NCBI RefSeq assembly: GCF_033568475.1
Contig: NC_133121.1
Coordinates: 135,254,375 to 135,318,374, forward strand
Direction: 5' to 3'
DNA: 64,000 nucleotides
Source of the DNA: Henckelia pumila
Lineage: Eukaryota > Streptophyta > Magnoliopsida > Lamiales > Gesneriaceae
Both the position numbers and the translations under genes were made by a program. Positions 35,301 through 47,156 of this stretch are shown piece after piece. Below the pieces are notes generated by a model that saw only the letters and a list, made by a program, of their open reading frames with translations, ran no database searches and was not told where the DNA came from. Numbering within the stretch: position 1 is the first letter of the stretch; each line of letters opens with the position of its first letter.

Positions 35301-36474
35301 TACACTGTATGAGATATGAATAACAGCTATCTATTCAGATCTGTGAAGAAGATAGATATGATGAAATTACAGGAATGATTAAAATCTATTGTCAGGATTA
35401 AGACTTTAGATTTATTCGACAGATGTGGCATCGATTGATTGATTGATGTTCTGAGAGTTGGTTATATGTGATTACATTATACCATTTTTCGATTGATGGA
35501 TTATCTGACTTGATTTTCCAGATTTTGAGACTATTCTCAGAACTTTAATACCTAATTCGGTATTATTTGACTTGATTTGTTGCCACTTGATGATTACAAT
35601 TCCTGTAACAGCTAATGAGTCGATTTTGAGATAATGTTATGAGGATATGATGAAAGAAAATCCGATTGTTTTGTGTTGAAATGCTATTATTGAAGTATAT
35701 GATATCAGATCAGACATGAATTGTCGACATCAGATCAGATTTGATTTGAGGAACACAAGAATGATGAATATGAATCTGTACGAAATGGAAACAGAGAATA
35801 AGAAACATAAGTAGTATTGAATGATAGATATACCTTTTGAAGCTGACACTGATTAGTTAAGTGAAAAAGTTATTCTTGAGACATCATTCAATTCAGAATA
35901 GAGAAAGAGCAGAGTTTAATTTACAGATTCAGAATATGAAGTTGAATACTGATCTTGAAGCGATGAACTGAATAACAGTGTAGACTTGATTTATGTTCTA
36001 TACTCTTTATAGAATGATATAGAGGAAGAATCAAGTCATCACAAAAGCTGAATTTCACTGAATGAAATGTCAGACATAATTGATGATTTCATTGAATGAA
36101 TGTATTCTTGCAGCTTGATAAGTTCAATATCTAGGTGAACGAAGTATCAGTAGATTCTTCTTATGTACTTTATTCAGATGAGATAGATATTGACGAGATT
36201 CTGCGTTAAGTCGATTATTCGACAACTCCTTGATTGAAGAAAGAAACAGCTCAGAACAAATTCGTTTCAATGACGTAAAGTACAACTGAATAGATACCGA
36301 ATACAAGAGAATAGAAGCAGATTCGAAGTAATAATCTGACAAGAGATTGAAAGATGAAGTGAGATATGAAATGCAGAGCTGGATGATTGAAGTGAGAATA
36401 ACTTTAGATAATCATTCAGTCTATCAGACTTGATATTTGGATTGACTACGATTTCGAGGACAAAATCATTTCTT

Positions 36475-36487
36475 AGAGGGGAGGAAT
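36475..36487 (+). other. Polypurine tract of the LARD-like element
   Basis: AGAGGGGAGGAAT directly before the right LTR. Confidence 0.8.
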
Positions 36488-38956
36488 TGTAAGGCCCAAA
36501 AATATTAAGTTATTAATCATGATTTGAGAAGTTATGGACATGATAGATTAAATTTCCGAACCGAAAATATTTAATTTGAGAATTTACGGATTTTGAGAAT
36601 TAAATCCCGAGAATTCTTAAATTAAAAAAATAAATATTCGATTTGAATATTTATGGGATTTAAGATTAAATTCCATATTTCGGGAATTAAAGAAGATGAA
36701 TTTTGAAGATACAACCCGATCAGGGACTGGTTTGCAAATATTGAAGTTGCAAGGGCTAAAGTGCAAAAGGCCAGGATTATTTAATTAATCCGAAGTTATT
36801 TAATTTTAATCCGAATATATTTAATTTGGGAATATTTAGAGTTTTGATTTAAATTCTAATATTCTTAAATTATTTAGGATTGAAATTGACTTAAAGAGAA
36901 GGTCGAGGACTGAATTGCAATTAATGACAACTTGAGGGACTAAATTGTAATTTATGCAATACATATCAGATTATTAACTTGATTATCAGCATAGGCACGT
37001 GTATAATCAGAATTCCTTCAGAAAAGTTGAAATGAGAACAGAGAAAGAGTCGAAATCTTATTTTCTCTTTTGCTCTTCGATTTTCGAAATTCCGTATCTT
37101 TTGCGTCGGTTGTTCGATTTCGATTCCAAAAGATGTTCTGGAATCCTTGCGACGAGGCCTTCGATTTGATGTAAGTATTTAATCCTTTCGGCATGTTTTG
37201 AAGATCAATATATGGCAGAGATCAGATGATGCATTTATGTTTGTGTTCTTGAGTTCGTATGCCGTTCGATATCGAAGTTGGATTGAAGAATGATTATCGT
37301 TTGTAATTGCTATGATATGACAGTATATATTTCGAAATCTATAGCTGCTTAGATGATGGGTTATGATGATATATTGTTGGTGTATGATGAATATGGTGTT
37401 AGTTGAATTCGATATCGTTTCGGTTACCGATTTTATACCGTTATGCCGTCGGTTCAAGACTTTGATCATGTTTGAGTTTATAATGCTTGAGCTGAGTTAG
37501 ATATGAGTTGGTTGCTGATATATGCAGCATGTTTACACTTCATATCAGATTATATTTGAATGTTTCGAGTTCGAGAAGCTACAATTCGAATCGGTCAAGA
37601 ATTGAGCAAAGTTTGTAACTCGTTTTGCTTTGAAGTTTGAGTTGTGATTGAGCTGATTTTTATGTGAGTTGTAGCTGATAGAAATAGCTTGATATGATGT
37701 GTTTCAGATTGTAAATAAGAGATTCGGACTCGAGATTTTAGCATTTGATAAACAAGATCAAATAGCTCAAGGTTGAAGTTATGTTACCTTGAAGATTGGA
37801 TAATGAACTTGAGCAAGTTTGATTGCTATTCTTTGATGAAAGTTGTACAGATTTGAAGCAACTACGACTCAATGAAATGAAAGGTATAAGACGACATCGA
37901 CATTTAGGACTATGATACTCAAGATTGATGAATCTTGAGTAGTCCGCCAAATCACATACTGATTATGTTTTATTTTTGATTTAGAACTTGTTATTGTTCT
38001 TGTCGATCCATCCCAGGTAGTGGATCTTTACTTTTGAGTCGATGTGATTATGATACGAGAATGATACGAATTGATTCTATGCCGAGGTTGGAGGATGCCC
38101 TTATTTTCGAATTCCGGAATGATTTCGATAGATGGATATCCATATCAAGATCGGATACGAATCTTGATGGCAATGATTTGAGACGAATCAATTCTTGAGA
38201 TAAGCGCCCTATATAAATTGAAGTTTGATTTGCAGTTTGAGTCGATATATGCGTTATTTTTACTCTATTCTCGAGTTGATATGTTTAGAGTTGATATGAA
38301 TTTATTTAACGCATTTATATGTCGATTATACTGAGATTGATTTTTCACCGGAGTTTATCCGACTGTTGTCTTGTTTTCTATGTGTGCATGACAACAGATG
38401 GGGCAGGAGCTAGTCATCGACGTCATTGACAACTGGGAGAGAGTCTAGCACGTGAAGACTCGGGTTGTAGATATACTTAAAAGCATGGTAGAACACTTAA
38501 CATGATATGTTGGAAGAACTTTGAAACAAGTTGTGTAATCTTATGTTTTGAGTAGTTTGTGATCTAGTTGAAGTTGTAAAAGCTAGTTTATTATGTTCAA
38601 GACTTGATTTATGAGTATATGTATGTTTATAGAAGTTATATCATGTTAGTATCTTTGATTGATGTTGAATTGTGCCAAGATGCAAGCCGTGACAGCAAAA
38701 ACTTTTCTGCTGAATTTCTGGAATTTGATGGCTGCTCGATCCGCAGAAGTTGGCGGATCTTGCCAGCCCTGATTTTTCCAAAACAGAGAAGCTGAAAAAT
38801 GTGCTCGCTAGATCGGTAAGATCTTACCGATCTAGCCAGGCACTATTCACAAAAAAAAATTTGAATTATTTTTTTTGAGTATTCTTTTTATATATGATTA
38901 ATTGGTTTTAATCATTAATTGCCCTAAAATGAGATTAGCAACCCGAGGTCCTCACA
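36488..38956 (+). repeat. 3' LTR of the LARD-like element
   Basis: 2469 bp, partner of 29778-32285. Here the palindrome at 38807-38836 is perfect over 30 bases. Confidence 0.93.
38807..38836. repeat. Perfect 30-bp palindrome near the LTR 3' end
   Basis: Half-site GCTAGATCGGTAAGA followed without spacer by its inverse. The left LTR has the same sequence with one mismatch (32136-32165). In RNA it would form a 15-bp stem only if the centre opens into a loop; in DNA it is a candidate dimeric protein site. Confidence 0.9.
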
Positions 38957-38961
38957 CTTGT

Positions 38962-40786
38962 TCTTCACAGTGACTCGATTCAGCTGCCGATAGTCAATGC
39001 ACAGCCGCATCGACCCATCCTTCTTCTTTACAAAAAGAACAGGAGCTCCCCATGGAGATACACTAGGACGAATGTACCCCTTGTCCAAAAGATCATGTAG
39101 CTGATTTTTCAATTCACGCATCTCTGACGGAACCAGACGATACGGTGCTCGAGAAATAGGTGAAGTACCCGGCATCAACTCTATGCCAAACTCGACTTCC
39201 CTAGCAGGAGAAAAACCCAGAATCTCATCAGGAAAAACATCTGGGAATTCATCTACAACAGGAATACTCTCTATCCCAATGCTCTCAGCGGACAAATCAA
39301 CTGCATAGACAAGGTAGCCTTCCCCGCCAGACTCTAAAGCTCGACAGGCTCTCAAAGCTGATACCAAAGGCATCGGGGGTCGCGCTCCCTCACCATAGAA
39401 AAACAAGCTTTCACTCCCTTTCGGATGAAAGCATACTAATCTCTGATAGCAATCCACTGAAGCTCGATAGGTAGTCAACATATCTATTCCCAGAATGCAA
39501 TCAAAGTCGTCCATCGCCAGGACCATGAGATTCGCTAACAGAATGTTCCCTTCGAACTCTAAAGGGCAACCCATCACTAGACGCTTAACCAAAGCAGATT
39601 GGCCCGTCGGAGTAGAAACAGACATCACTACGTATAGTGCAATGCATGGTAACTTATGCCTCTTAACAAAACGTCCAGAAATGAAGGAATGAGATGCACC
39701 AGTGTCAATAAGTACAAGAGCAGGTATACCATAAAGCAGAAATGTACCTGCGATGACTTTCTCATTCTCCTCCACTGCCTGATCATACCTCAAGGCAAAC
39801 ACCTGGCCAGAAGCTCGTGGCCTCAAATGAGAACCCCCAGCAGGCTGTCCCTGCGACTTCTGCTGAACGGTGGCCAAAGAACCAGATTCTGAACCAGAAC
39901 CAGAACCGCCTCCCCCAGATAGTGGACAATCCCTCCGGATATGACCAGTCTCTCCACAATGGAAACAAGCTCCAAAAGCTCTACGATACTTTTCGGATGG
40001 ATGGTTCTTCCCACAGTGATCACACTTGTCCTTCTTTCCAAAACGGACAACACCAGCAGAGCCAGAGGAAGAAAAAGTTGATCCAGACTTCTTGAAAGAT
40101 TGGGCACGGGGATCCAAAAAACTAGCAGGCCTCGACTGAGGGAAAGACCTGTTCCGCCGAATGCTGTCCTCTGCCTGGTGACAACGGCTCACCAAACCCT
40201 CGTAGGACATGTCGTCGCCAACCGCCACACGGTCATGGATCTCAGGGTTAAAGCCCTGAAGGAACAGATTATACTTCATCCCAGAGCTGTCAGCAATCTC
40301 GGGGCAATAGGATAGCAGATCAAAGAACTTCTGCTGATACTCATCGATAGACATGGCTGCCTATCGCAGACTCAGTAGCTCGCCTGCCTTCGACTGACGG
40401 AGTGCAGGAGGAAAATATAGCTTCTAAAAAGCTGTGCGGAACTCGGCCCAGGTGGCCACTCCTCTCACCGCAACAAAAGGTGCAGAAGTAAACCTCCACC
40501 ACCTGCGCGCACGTCCATCCAGAAGATAACCCAGGGTCTCCATCTTCTGCTCCTCGGTGCAGTGGAAAGTCTGAAAAGTCATCTCCATGCGGTCTAACCA
40601 GTTCTCCGCATCCTCCGGAGACTCACCTTCAACTAAGGGCTTAGGACCCATAGCTAATAATCGACGCACAGTGAAACGCTTGTCTTCATGATGATGATGA
40701 CGCCGTTCTCGACGACGCTCTCGGTCGGCATCGCCCCAAAGACCGACTCCACTTCCGTGGCTACTCTCATCATCGTAGTTTGCCAT
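38962..40786 (-). other. Chromovirus gag, protease and start of RT
   Basis: In element order from 40786: gag beginning MANYDDESSHGSG with the retrotransposon-gag core ([23 protein letters not shown]), a zinc knuckle [14 protein letters not shown] near 39940, aspartic protease [13 protein letters not shown], and the reverse-transcriptase entry [35 protein letters not shown]. The region ends at the target duplication of the nested element. This is a fossil coding region. Confidence 0.9.
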
Positions 40787-40835
40787 CTACAAAAATACCT
40801 CATGATAAGACTAAATCCCAAGAATACTTTTGCAT

Positions 40836-40847
40836 GCTCTGATACCA
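40836..40847 (-). other. Primer-binding site of the chromovirus
   Basis: TGGTATCAGAGC on the minus strand, the standard complement of plant initiator Met tRNA, four bases from the 5' LTR. Confidence 0.9.
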
Positions 40848-41851
40848 TAAATATAGTGACCCTTACCCGGATCACCTACTAACAGAACTTTAGGCATGCA
40901 ATTAACTTAATAAAACAGATATCAGAATAAACTGGCGGAAATCATAAATAAATACAATCCCAAGGAAAGGAATCTGTAATTTATCCAAATATTATACAAC
41001 CAAATCGAATAGCTGTATCAACCCAAAACAACAGAAATAAAACCTAGACGAAGCTCCAGCTGGCCAACCACTGCCTAGCCCCTCTTGGATCCACCCGCCT
41101 CGTCCAATCGCAAACCTGCCCCATGGAATAGGGTGTCCAGAAACACAGAGTATGAGACGTGAGCATAAAACGCTCAGTACGAGAGTATGAGTATACATAC
41201 ATGCAAAGTGAACTCCCTATAAACTCGAGGTCAAGGATCAGATAACAGAGACAGACCGGGCCCTGGTATGTAGCACGTTGTGCCGGCACTTCAGGAGGTG
41301 GCTCCCATACCATAATACCAGTGGATATGCCGGACCCAAATCGATGGAAGTCCAACCACTAACAGGATAGGGAAAAACCCTACTAACAGACATCTCGAAG
41401 GAGATAGCTCAGTATGCAAATGAATGCAACATAAATCAATGACATATAAATCATGCAGTCACATAATATATGCATACTCAGTCAGGATATCTCGAACAGT
41501 ACTTTCGTACCTCAAATCAGTGCAAGCTTTACCAACTCTAGGTCCACGCCTATAGTCTGCTCTACACTGCCAAATGATACTACTATCATTATAGTGCTCT
41601 AAAAGCCTTAACTAAGCTAAAGCATACTCCTAAATATTTTTAGGAAGCAAAAGCTATACCTTCGTCCGTCGTTAGCCCTTTGCTGTCGAGTGCCTCAAAA
41701 CTAGGCCACAGCTCCGCTACGACGCCTGGATCGCTATGCCACTTCTGGATTTCCGATGGGACGCTTAAAATTCCCTAGATCGGAGTTAGAAGGATAAGGA
41801 ATCGAGAGAGAAGAGGTGATTGGTGCGTCTAAATCTGAATCTCGGCCCTCC

Positions 41852-41859
41852 TATTTATA
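41852..41859 (-). promoter_or_regulatory. TATA box in the chromovirus 5' LTR
   Basis: TATAAATA on the minus strand, directly after the palindrome array; the likely transcription start would be about 30 bases further on, near 41825. Confidence 0.6.
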
Positions 41860-41866
41860 GACGGAG

Positions 41867-42068
41867 TTCGGATCGTCCGAACTGGACTTCGGGTCGTCTG
41901 AACTGGGCTTCGGGTCGTCCGAACCCGATATTACATCATTGTTTACGTCAGCATGATGACATCATCCATGACGACTGTCGGCAGCACGTTCGGAGCGTCC
42001 GAACCACTCTTCGGACCGTCCGAACCCTGACTTCGGACCGTCCGAACCTTGACTTCGGAGCCTCCGAA
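41867..42068. repeat. Array of seven palindromes in the chromovirus 5' LTR
   Basis: Seven copies of the 15-bp TTCGG..CCGAA palindrome in two clusters, upstream of the TATA box. The other LTR has eight. Confidence 0.85.
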
Positions 42069-42259
42069 CTCGATGACCCTTAAACCATTTTCAAGTGTTC
42101 TGAATCCAATTTCGGACTCCGTTAACCTATTAAGAGTTTTCTTAATCATGTTTACTCTTAATTAGTAGGATTAATGAATTGATTAACACTTAATCACTGA
42201 TTTTGGGTACGGACTACTACACTAGGCGCCTAGGCCGCCTCCCCTTGAAGCCGGCACTG

Positions 42260-43340
42260 ACGCTAAGTTACATATTATCTGCACAGATAATGACCCAAGG
42301 ATGATATAAAGGTGGAGATCATTTATTGATACATGTGAGATCCATTATTTTTTCTGTGGATCCTACATGTATTGATAAAATTATACCCTTATGTGCATTA
42401 TTAAGACATTGATTATACAGACAAGGTTAAATTTTCTGTATAAAGGGTTGTTAGATGATGCATGGGAGTTACTAAGATTTAACTCCACATATTTTTCATG
42501 TGGATCTCCATAAAAATTAAAAAAAAAAAAAAAAAAAGTAGGGCGCACATAAAATTGGGCAAAAGAAAAATAATAATAAGAAGAAGAAATGGTAAAAAAA
42601 ACAAATTCAAATAAAATAGGGAGTCGTATCATGAGATCAATTGGGGATCACATTCAGTATTCTAAAAAGCACGAAAAAGTTTCGGTTACTCGCGATTAAG
42701 CGTGAGTAAAAAAGTTCGTTTTGGGCAAATGCGTGAAAAAAGCGGCCAACCCTTTGATTGACCAAATTAAGAGCAAAAAAACATGAAAAATGCAAAAAAA
42801 AACGTGAAAAAATAATTGTTTTAAAAATATTTAAGTTTAATTTTATTTTTTAATATGTTTAACTTTTAAATTTTATATTAAATTATAAATATTTAATATA
42901 AGTTTTTTTTAAAAAAAAAACTTCAACGCGTCAAAAATAACCGACTGAACCTAATGAATTCGGAAATTCGGTTTAGTTAATTTCAAAAGTCGGTTTTAGT
43001 GTTAGAAAATTTCGGTTAAATAAGTTATTTCGGTTCGGTTTTGGTTTTCGTAAAAAAAAATTGATTAACCGAATTATACATAATTAAAACTTTGAATTGT
43101 TTATTAGGCTTTATATATAATTTATAATATTTTGTTTGGTGTGTTTATATTTAATATTGTACTTAATTTTTTTCTTTTAAATTTTTACACCTTCATAAAG
43201 TGTAACACAATATTTGCTCACTCATTTTCTCTTTTATATTCAATGTGAGACAATCCCACGTGCCACCATATGGCAAGTCCAATTTCCATTCACAATGAGA
43301 AAGCCTAATACAATCTCAAAGTCCAACACATCCATCCAAA
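42260..43340. other. Intergenic DNA
   Basis: AT-rich. A stretch near 42330-42375 (GATCCATTATTTTTTCTGTGG, ACATGTATTGATAA) resembles 58490-58545 and may be a weak dispersed repeat. No gene seen. Confidence 0.4.
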
Positions 43341-43359
43341 ATATAAAACCCCTTGTCAA

Positions 43360-43520
43360 AACGGGTCAGCGGGTCGGGCCGGCCCACAACCCGTCGTAAT
43401 CCATCATTAGACGGGGCGGGGCGGCCCACCTTTTAGGCGAGTTAGAAAAACATCAACTCAATCCATCTATTTTAGGTGGCGGAACGGGCCAACCCAGCGG
43501 GCCTACATGTAATTTGGCGG
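43360..43520. repeat. Partial GGCCCGCC-type repeat
   Basis: GGGTCAGCGGGTCGGGCCGGCCCA and GGGCCAACCCAGCGGGCC with an intervening TCAACTCAATCCATCTATTT; a fragment of the family at 9005-9500 and 14575-15545. Confidence 0.45.
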
Positions 43521-43585
43521 GTTTTGGATGCTCGTTTTTGTCTCGTCAAAGTTAAGCAGTTTGAATTGTGGAACCTGTGCTTAAT

Positions 43586-46500
43586 TCATATATGATCCAT
43601 GAAATTATTGGAATGGTTTTCCTCTGTGGTATTGTTTTCTGAAGCTGAGTTTTCTCTCTGATCTTCATAACTTCTTGAAGTCTTACTATGACTGTGCGTA
43701 ATAACTTCTTCTGCACCCTTTTCTTGATCCTCAATCAATTCCTGGTTAGATTTTCACATGCATGAGAAGTAAGAGACACTGATGTGATTAGAAATGTTCT
43801 GATCAATGTTTATTAGAGGTACAACGTAATGGAATCTGTAACAAATACCTCTTCAGTCGATAGTGATGTGTTCGGCCCATCGTCGACATGATTTATATGC
43901 CCTGCTTCAATACTTTTCGCCAAGACTTCAGCATTCTTGTCGAGAGATCTGAATTCGGTTTCCTCTGGCTGCAACAACTCTGCAGGTTCATCATCACTGC
44001 TCAATATATGTGAGCTAACACTTGCAACACTAATAGAGTTCAGGCCATTTAATTCGAGAGTTTCTTGATCGTCGACCGATGTAGTGTTTTCACCTTCCAC
44101 AGTAGACATTCTAGGAGCTTCATATGGTTCCTGCTACGTAGGAGCGTCGTTACTTTTTTTTTATCACCACATTCTTGTTCTTTTAGTAAACATCCATGTC
44201 TTTGCGTGCAGATGAAAGGGCAACATTTTATGTCATGTCATAAGAAAACTGCACTCTTCAATGTTTTTTTAGAAAGTTATAGCATGAAAAAGTAGTCATG
44301 TAAGATGATGAATATATCAATTGCGGGAGAACTTATTTTCCCCTTACAAACCTGTGAAATTTCGATGTCTGCACGAGCCGGCGGAAGAGCAATTGAGTGC
44401 TCTGTCATAGGTGTTGAGTTTCTGGAGGTAACTGGACTCAATAACTCTCCATTATGGGCGACGGATTGCTGAATCTCCTCATTCTCTTGATCAGCACTTG
44501 ACAAAATACTCTGATCCAATGAAAATGATGGTTGTAGTACAGAGTTGGGAGACAAGGATGAGCTTGGGATTTCAGGAAATTGTTGCACCACAAGATTTTC
44601 TGTCAAATTTAATGCTTGGGGACCGTTAGAATTAAACCGAAAAAGGGTAATTCCTACAAAGCCTTGGACACCTTCGTTGTGTCGAATTTCTTCAAGATTA
44701 TCTGTGTTCTCAGGAGGTGCTGACACATTCACCATTTCGCGATGGCCAATTGATTCAATCACTGGACTATCCTCATACTCATTAATTCTTGAAATTTCAA
44801 CTTCCGTTATGTCTTGTTCACTACTGACCTCATTTACTTCTCTTGATAAAGATTCACTCTCCACTCCTGACAGGTGAGACGAGCCTTCCCATGAGTCGTG
44901 ACGGCACCTAGTTATCTCTTTATCCATGTCAACATCATATGTTGATAAATCCTCACCTAGGGATGAGATGTTCTCATTGATTGTTAGTGGAGGGGAACTA
45001 ATTTCTGAGACTTCGACCTGCATATCCGAAGCGATCGAAAAAGAAGGAGTGTGACGTGGAACAATTTTATCGGCATAATAAAAGTGATCGTGCAAGCTAT
45101 TCTTGTCAGACATATAAGCTTCATAATTCAGATGATGTCCTATCTGGTCAGTGTTCTCCTTTGCTTCTATGTCATTATTTCTTCGAGTCATAGAAAGAGA
45201 TTTTAATATTGCTCCTTTATCTATTTTAAAGTATGCCTCATTCTCTTCTGATGAAGATGATGAACTTGGCTCGGTGTTTGAATTGCCACCTGATATCGAT
45301 CCTTCATGTTCTCTGTCAATATCTTCTTGGGAATGATTTCCGTTCTCATATACTTGAATGACCTCTTTGATGTGATCATCTGCACTGTTAGATATCGACT
45401 CGGGTTCGATTACTTGAGATGATTCTGACTCTGTTGCTTTTGTCTCATTAGTTTCATTACCTGGGATAAGGAAAATATGGGGGTAACTTATTTTTGTAAG
45501 AAAGAATCCATTAAAATGAAGTGAAGTGGGGAATATCATTGGCAATTGTTGCTGCACAGGCATTAAGTGAGAATTAGGCAATTAGGGTGTCCTGTTAACT
45601 GTAGAAAACATCAGCATCATAATAAGGAAACATGAATCAAGACATACATGTGCAAGTTTTCTGCTTGCAAAAGAGGTGTCCCGGGTTGGAGACCTGATAC
45701 TCTTTTGAACAACTTTGTTGTCTGAAACGGAAATCTTGGAACGACGATGTTTCTCCTAGTCGATTCTGCTTGTTTTGTACAGGAAAGAAAGCCCCTAAAC
45801 TGAAGCTCTCATGCCTGCAAAACATCACATCGTTTTGGTTAGCAGACATGAACTCTTGCTGGAAGCTATCCCCTGTGAGGTCCGGTTTTTCCTCGTGTGG
45901 ATCGTATGGAATATCAAAGGGGTTGCGCATTGGTATCATAATGGACGGTGCCGAACCAGGTACAGGCGAAACCTGACAACTATCATTACCAGAAAATATA
46001 AAGGTATCATCATGTTTGGGAATAACAAGGGAAGAAAGATTTGCAGTTGTACGATCATTTCTATCCATAGTCATCAGCGTTCTCCTAACTTGAAGAGACA
46101 AGAGTTTTCGCGCCCTACGCCTTGCGATCATACTCTCTAGTCTCTTCGTTCTTTCAAGACCGACATCCATTACGCTTTTCTGATCACCACTGTTCCATTT
46201 TCTACTCTCTTCTTGGTCTTCATCTTCCCACCTCTTTAAACATGTCAATCTTTTAGGCCCTTCACATGTGATGCTGTTTGTAGATGAAGAATCCACTTCA
46301 ATCTCTCGAATCTCTCTTGGGCTTTCTTCAATCAGTGCATTTTTGTCAACCATATCATGATTGAAACTCGTCGAGAAAACCGCGTTTTTCTCTTCCAAGT
46401 TGCATTGGCCATTATTATTGTTATTATTATCTTCTACATCAACATGTTGAGCTCGTCTTCGTCTCACAGACCGGGCATGCTTTAAATATCTTTTGTTCTC

Positions 46501-46773
46501 TGCAGACGTTGTACTTCCAGACTCATCTTCTTTTTTTTCATTTCCATTTTCAATACTGAAAAAGATTCTGAGAATGATGGCCGTAAAGACAAGAAAGGGG
46601 AAACTATATAGCAAAAACCAGAAAACCGACGGAAATGACATGTACAAGAGAAATAAACATAGCAAAGGAAATGAAACTAATGGATATTCTATCAAGAATG
46701 CAACACAAATTCTTGATGAAAATCTTAATAGTTTCCCTATACAAACTTGAACATCATATGCATCGACACCCAT
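43586..46773 (-). CDS. Uncharacterised plant membrane protein with RARK/NPFDIPYDP block, 890 aa
   Basis: Four coding exons on the minus strand: 45648-46773, 44352-45460, 43849-44130 and 43586-43741, all in phase (2673 nt), ending in TGA. The N-terminus has two close hydrophobic segments (about residues 22-46 and 48-72), then a basic stretch RSVRRRRAQ and a poly-Asn run. The recognisable core is KRLESMIARRRARK (211-223), PGSAPS...RNPFDIPYDPHEEKP (272-297) and FMSANQNDVMFCRHESFSLG (308-327). This block marks a plant-specific family of unknown function, Arabidopsis AT5G17910/AT1G07330 type (from memory). The rest is acidic, Ser/Glu-rich and probably disordered. The topology suggests an N-terminal membrane hairpin with a long cytosolic tail. 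Function unknown. Confidence 0.8.
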
Positions 46774-47156
46774 ATTTATTTACGAAAGTGTTTGCCACTT
46801 TGTAAGCTATTTCTTATCTGCATGGCTTCAAGATCCTGGTGTCGAAATCAAGATTCAACCAAAAAAAAAATGAAAAAGAAAAACTTGAATCAGAAAAAAT
46901 GGGATTGGATTTTTCTGGAGCATATGAAATGATAAAATTCTAAATTTTGAGCTCCCCAGATTCCCCCCAAAGAAATGTTAAATCTATTTTATATTCTTTC
47001 TATATTTATCCATCCGTTTTTGGTTGATGACTTCAGTTGATCCTGTATTTAAGGGCAAAAAAATACAACTCTCCAGCACCCCCCCTTTTTTTGGCACGCG
47101 ACAGCAACCAGCAAATGGAGAAATTTAGGGGCAACACTCATTTAACATTATATTAT
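46774..47156. other. 5' flank of the 890-aa protein gene
   Basis: Presumed 5' untranslated region and promoter (minus strand); pyrimidine-rich near 47080. No other feature. Confidence 0.4.

Larger units (their letters stand above)
32286..36487 (+). other. Interior of the LARD-like element, no genes
   Basis: 4.2 kb, A/G-rich on the plus strand, dominated by strings such as GATGAA, CAGAAT and TGAAAT, with stops in every frame. No protein domain recognised. It starts with the primer-binding site and ends with a polypurine tract. Confidence 0.8.
29778..38956 (+). mobile_element. Non-coding LTR element (LARD-like), nested in the chromovirus
   Basis: 9179 bp on the plus strand, flanked by a perfect 5-bp target duplication CTTGT (29773-29777 and 38957-38961). 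LTRs of 2508 and 2469 bp (29778-32285 and 36488-38956) begin TGTAAGGCCC and end GGTCCTCACA. The primer site TGGTATTAGAGC (32291-32302) is one base from the initiator Met tRNA type, and a polypurine tract precedes the right LTR. The 4.2-kb interior has no recognisable gag or pol, as in large retrotransposon derivatives that depend on a partner. LTRs differ by about 2% in a 370-base sample, apart from a 39-base length difference, so it is about one million years old or less and, as nesting demands, not older than its host element. Confidence 0.93.
25673..42221 (-). mobile_element. Ty3/gypsy chromovirus (Tekay/Del type) fossil, with a second LTR element inside
   Basis: 16.5-kb LTR retrotransposon on the minus strand, flanked by a perfect 5-bp target duplication CTAGG (25668-25672 and 42222-42226). 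LTRs are 25673-27059 and 40852-42221. A primer-binding site for initiator Met tRNA lies at 40836-40847 and a polypurine tract at 27060-27072. Coding parts in element order: gag with a CCHC knuckle, protease, reverse transcriptase, RNase H, integrase and a C-terminal chromodomain, which with the tRNA type points to the Tekay/Del clade. The 9.2-kb element 29778-38956 sits within its reverse-transcriptase region. Besides that insertion the coding regions carry a few breaks, so it is dead. The LTRs differ by about 3% in the stretches compared, suggesting roughly one million years at usual plant rates. Confidence 0.95.
40852..42221 (-). repeat. 5' LTR of the chromovirus
   Basis: 1370 bp. Palindrome array at 41867-42068 upstream (in element direction) of the TATA box. 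Confidence 0.95.
24925..42259. mobile_element. Non-autonomous hAT-like element, split by the LTR nest
   Basis: Left end CAGGACCGTCTCC at 24925; right end GCCGGCACTG at 42250-42259, which inverted reads CAGTGCCGGC, the classic hAT terminal pattern. The flanks GCGCTAAG (24917-24924) and ACGCTAAG (42260-42267) agree at 7 of 8 positions, an 8-bp target duplication. Without the LTR elements inside it the unit is about 0.8 kb (24925-25672 plus 42227-42259), AT-rich and without transposase. The insertion point is near its right end, in GGCTCTAGG / CGCCTAGGCC. Confidence 0.75.

Noticed and set aside
32291-40847. Possible tRNA-related sequences at 32291-32302 and 40836-40847
   Set aside because: They are 12-base primer-binding sites of LTR elements and not tRNA genes; no cloverleaf surrounds them.
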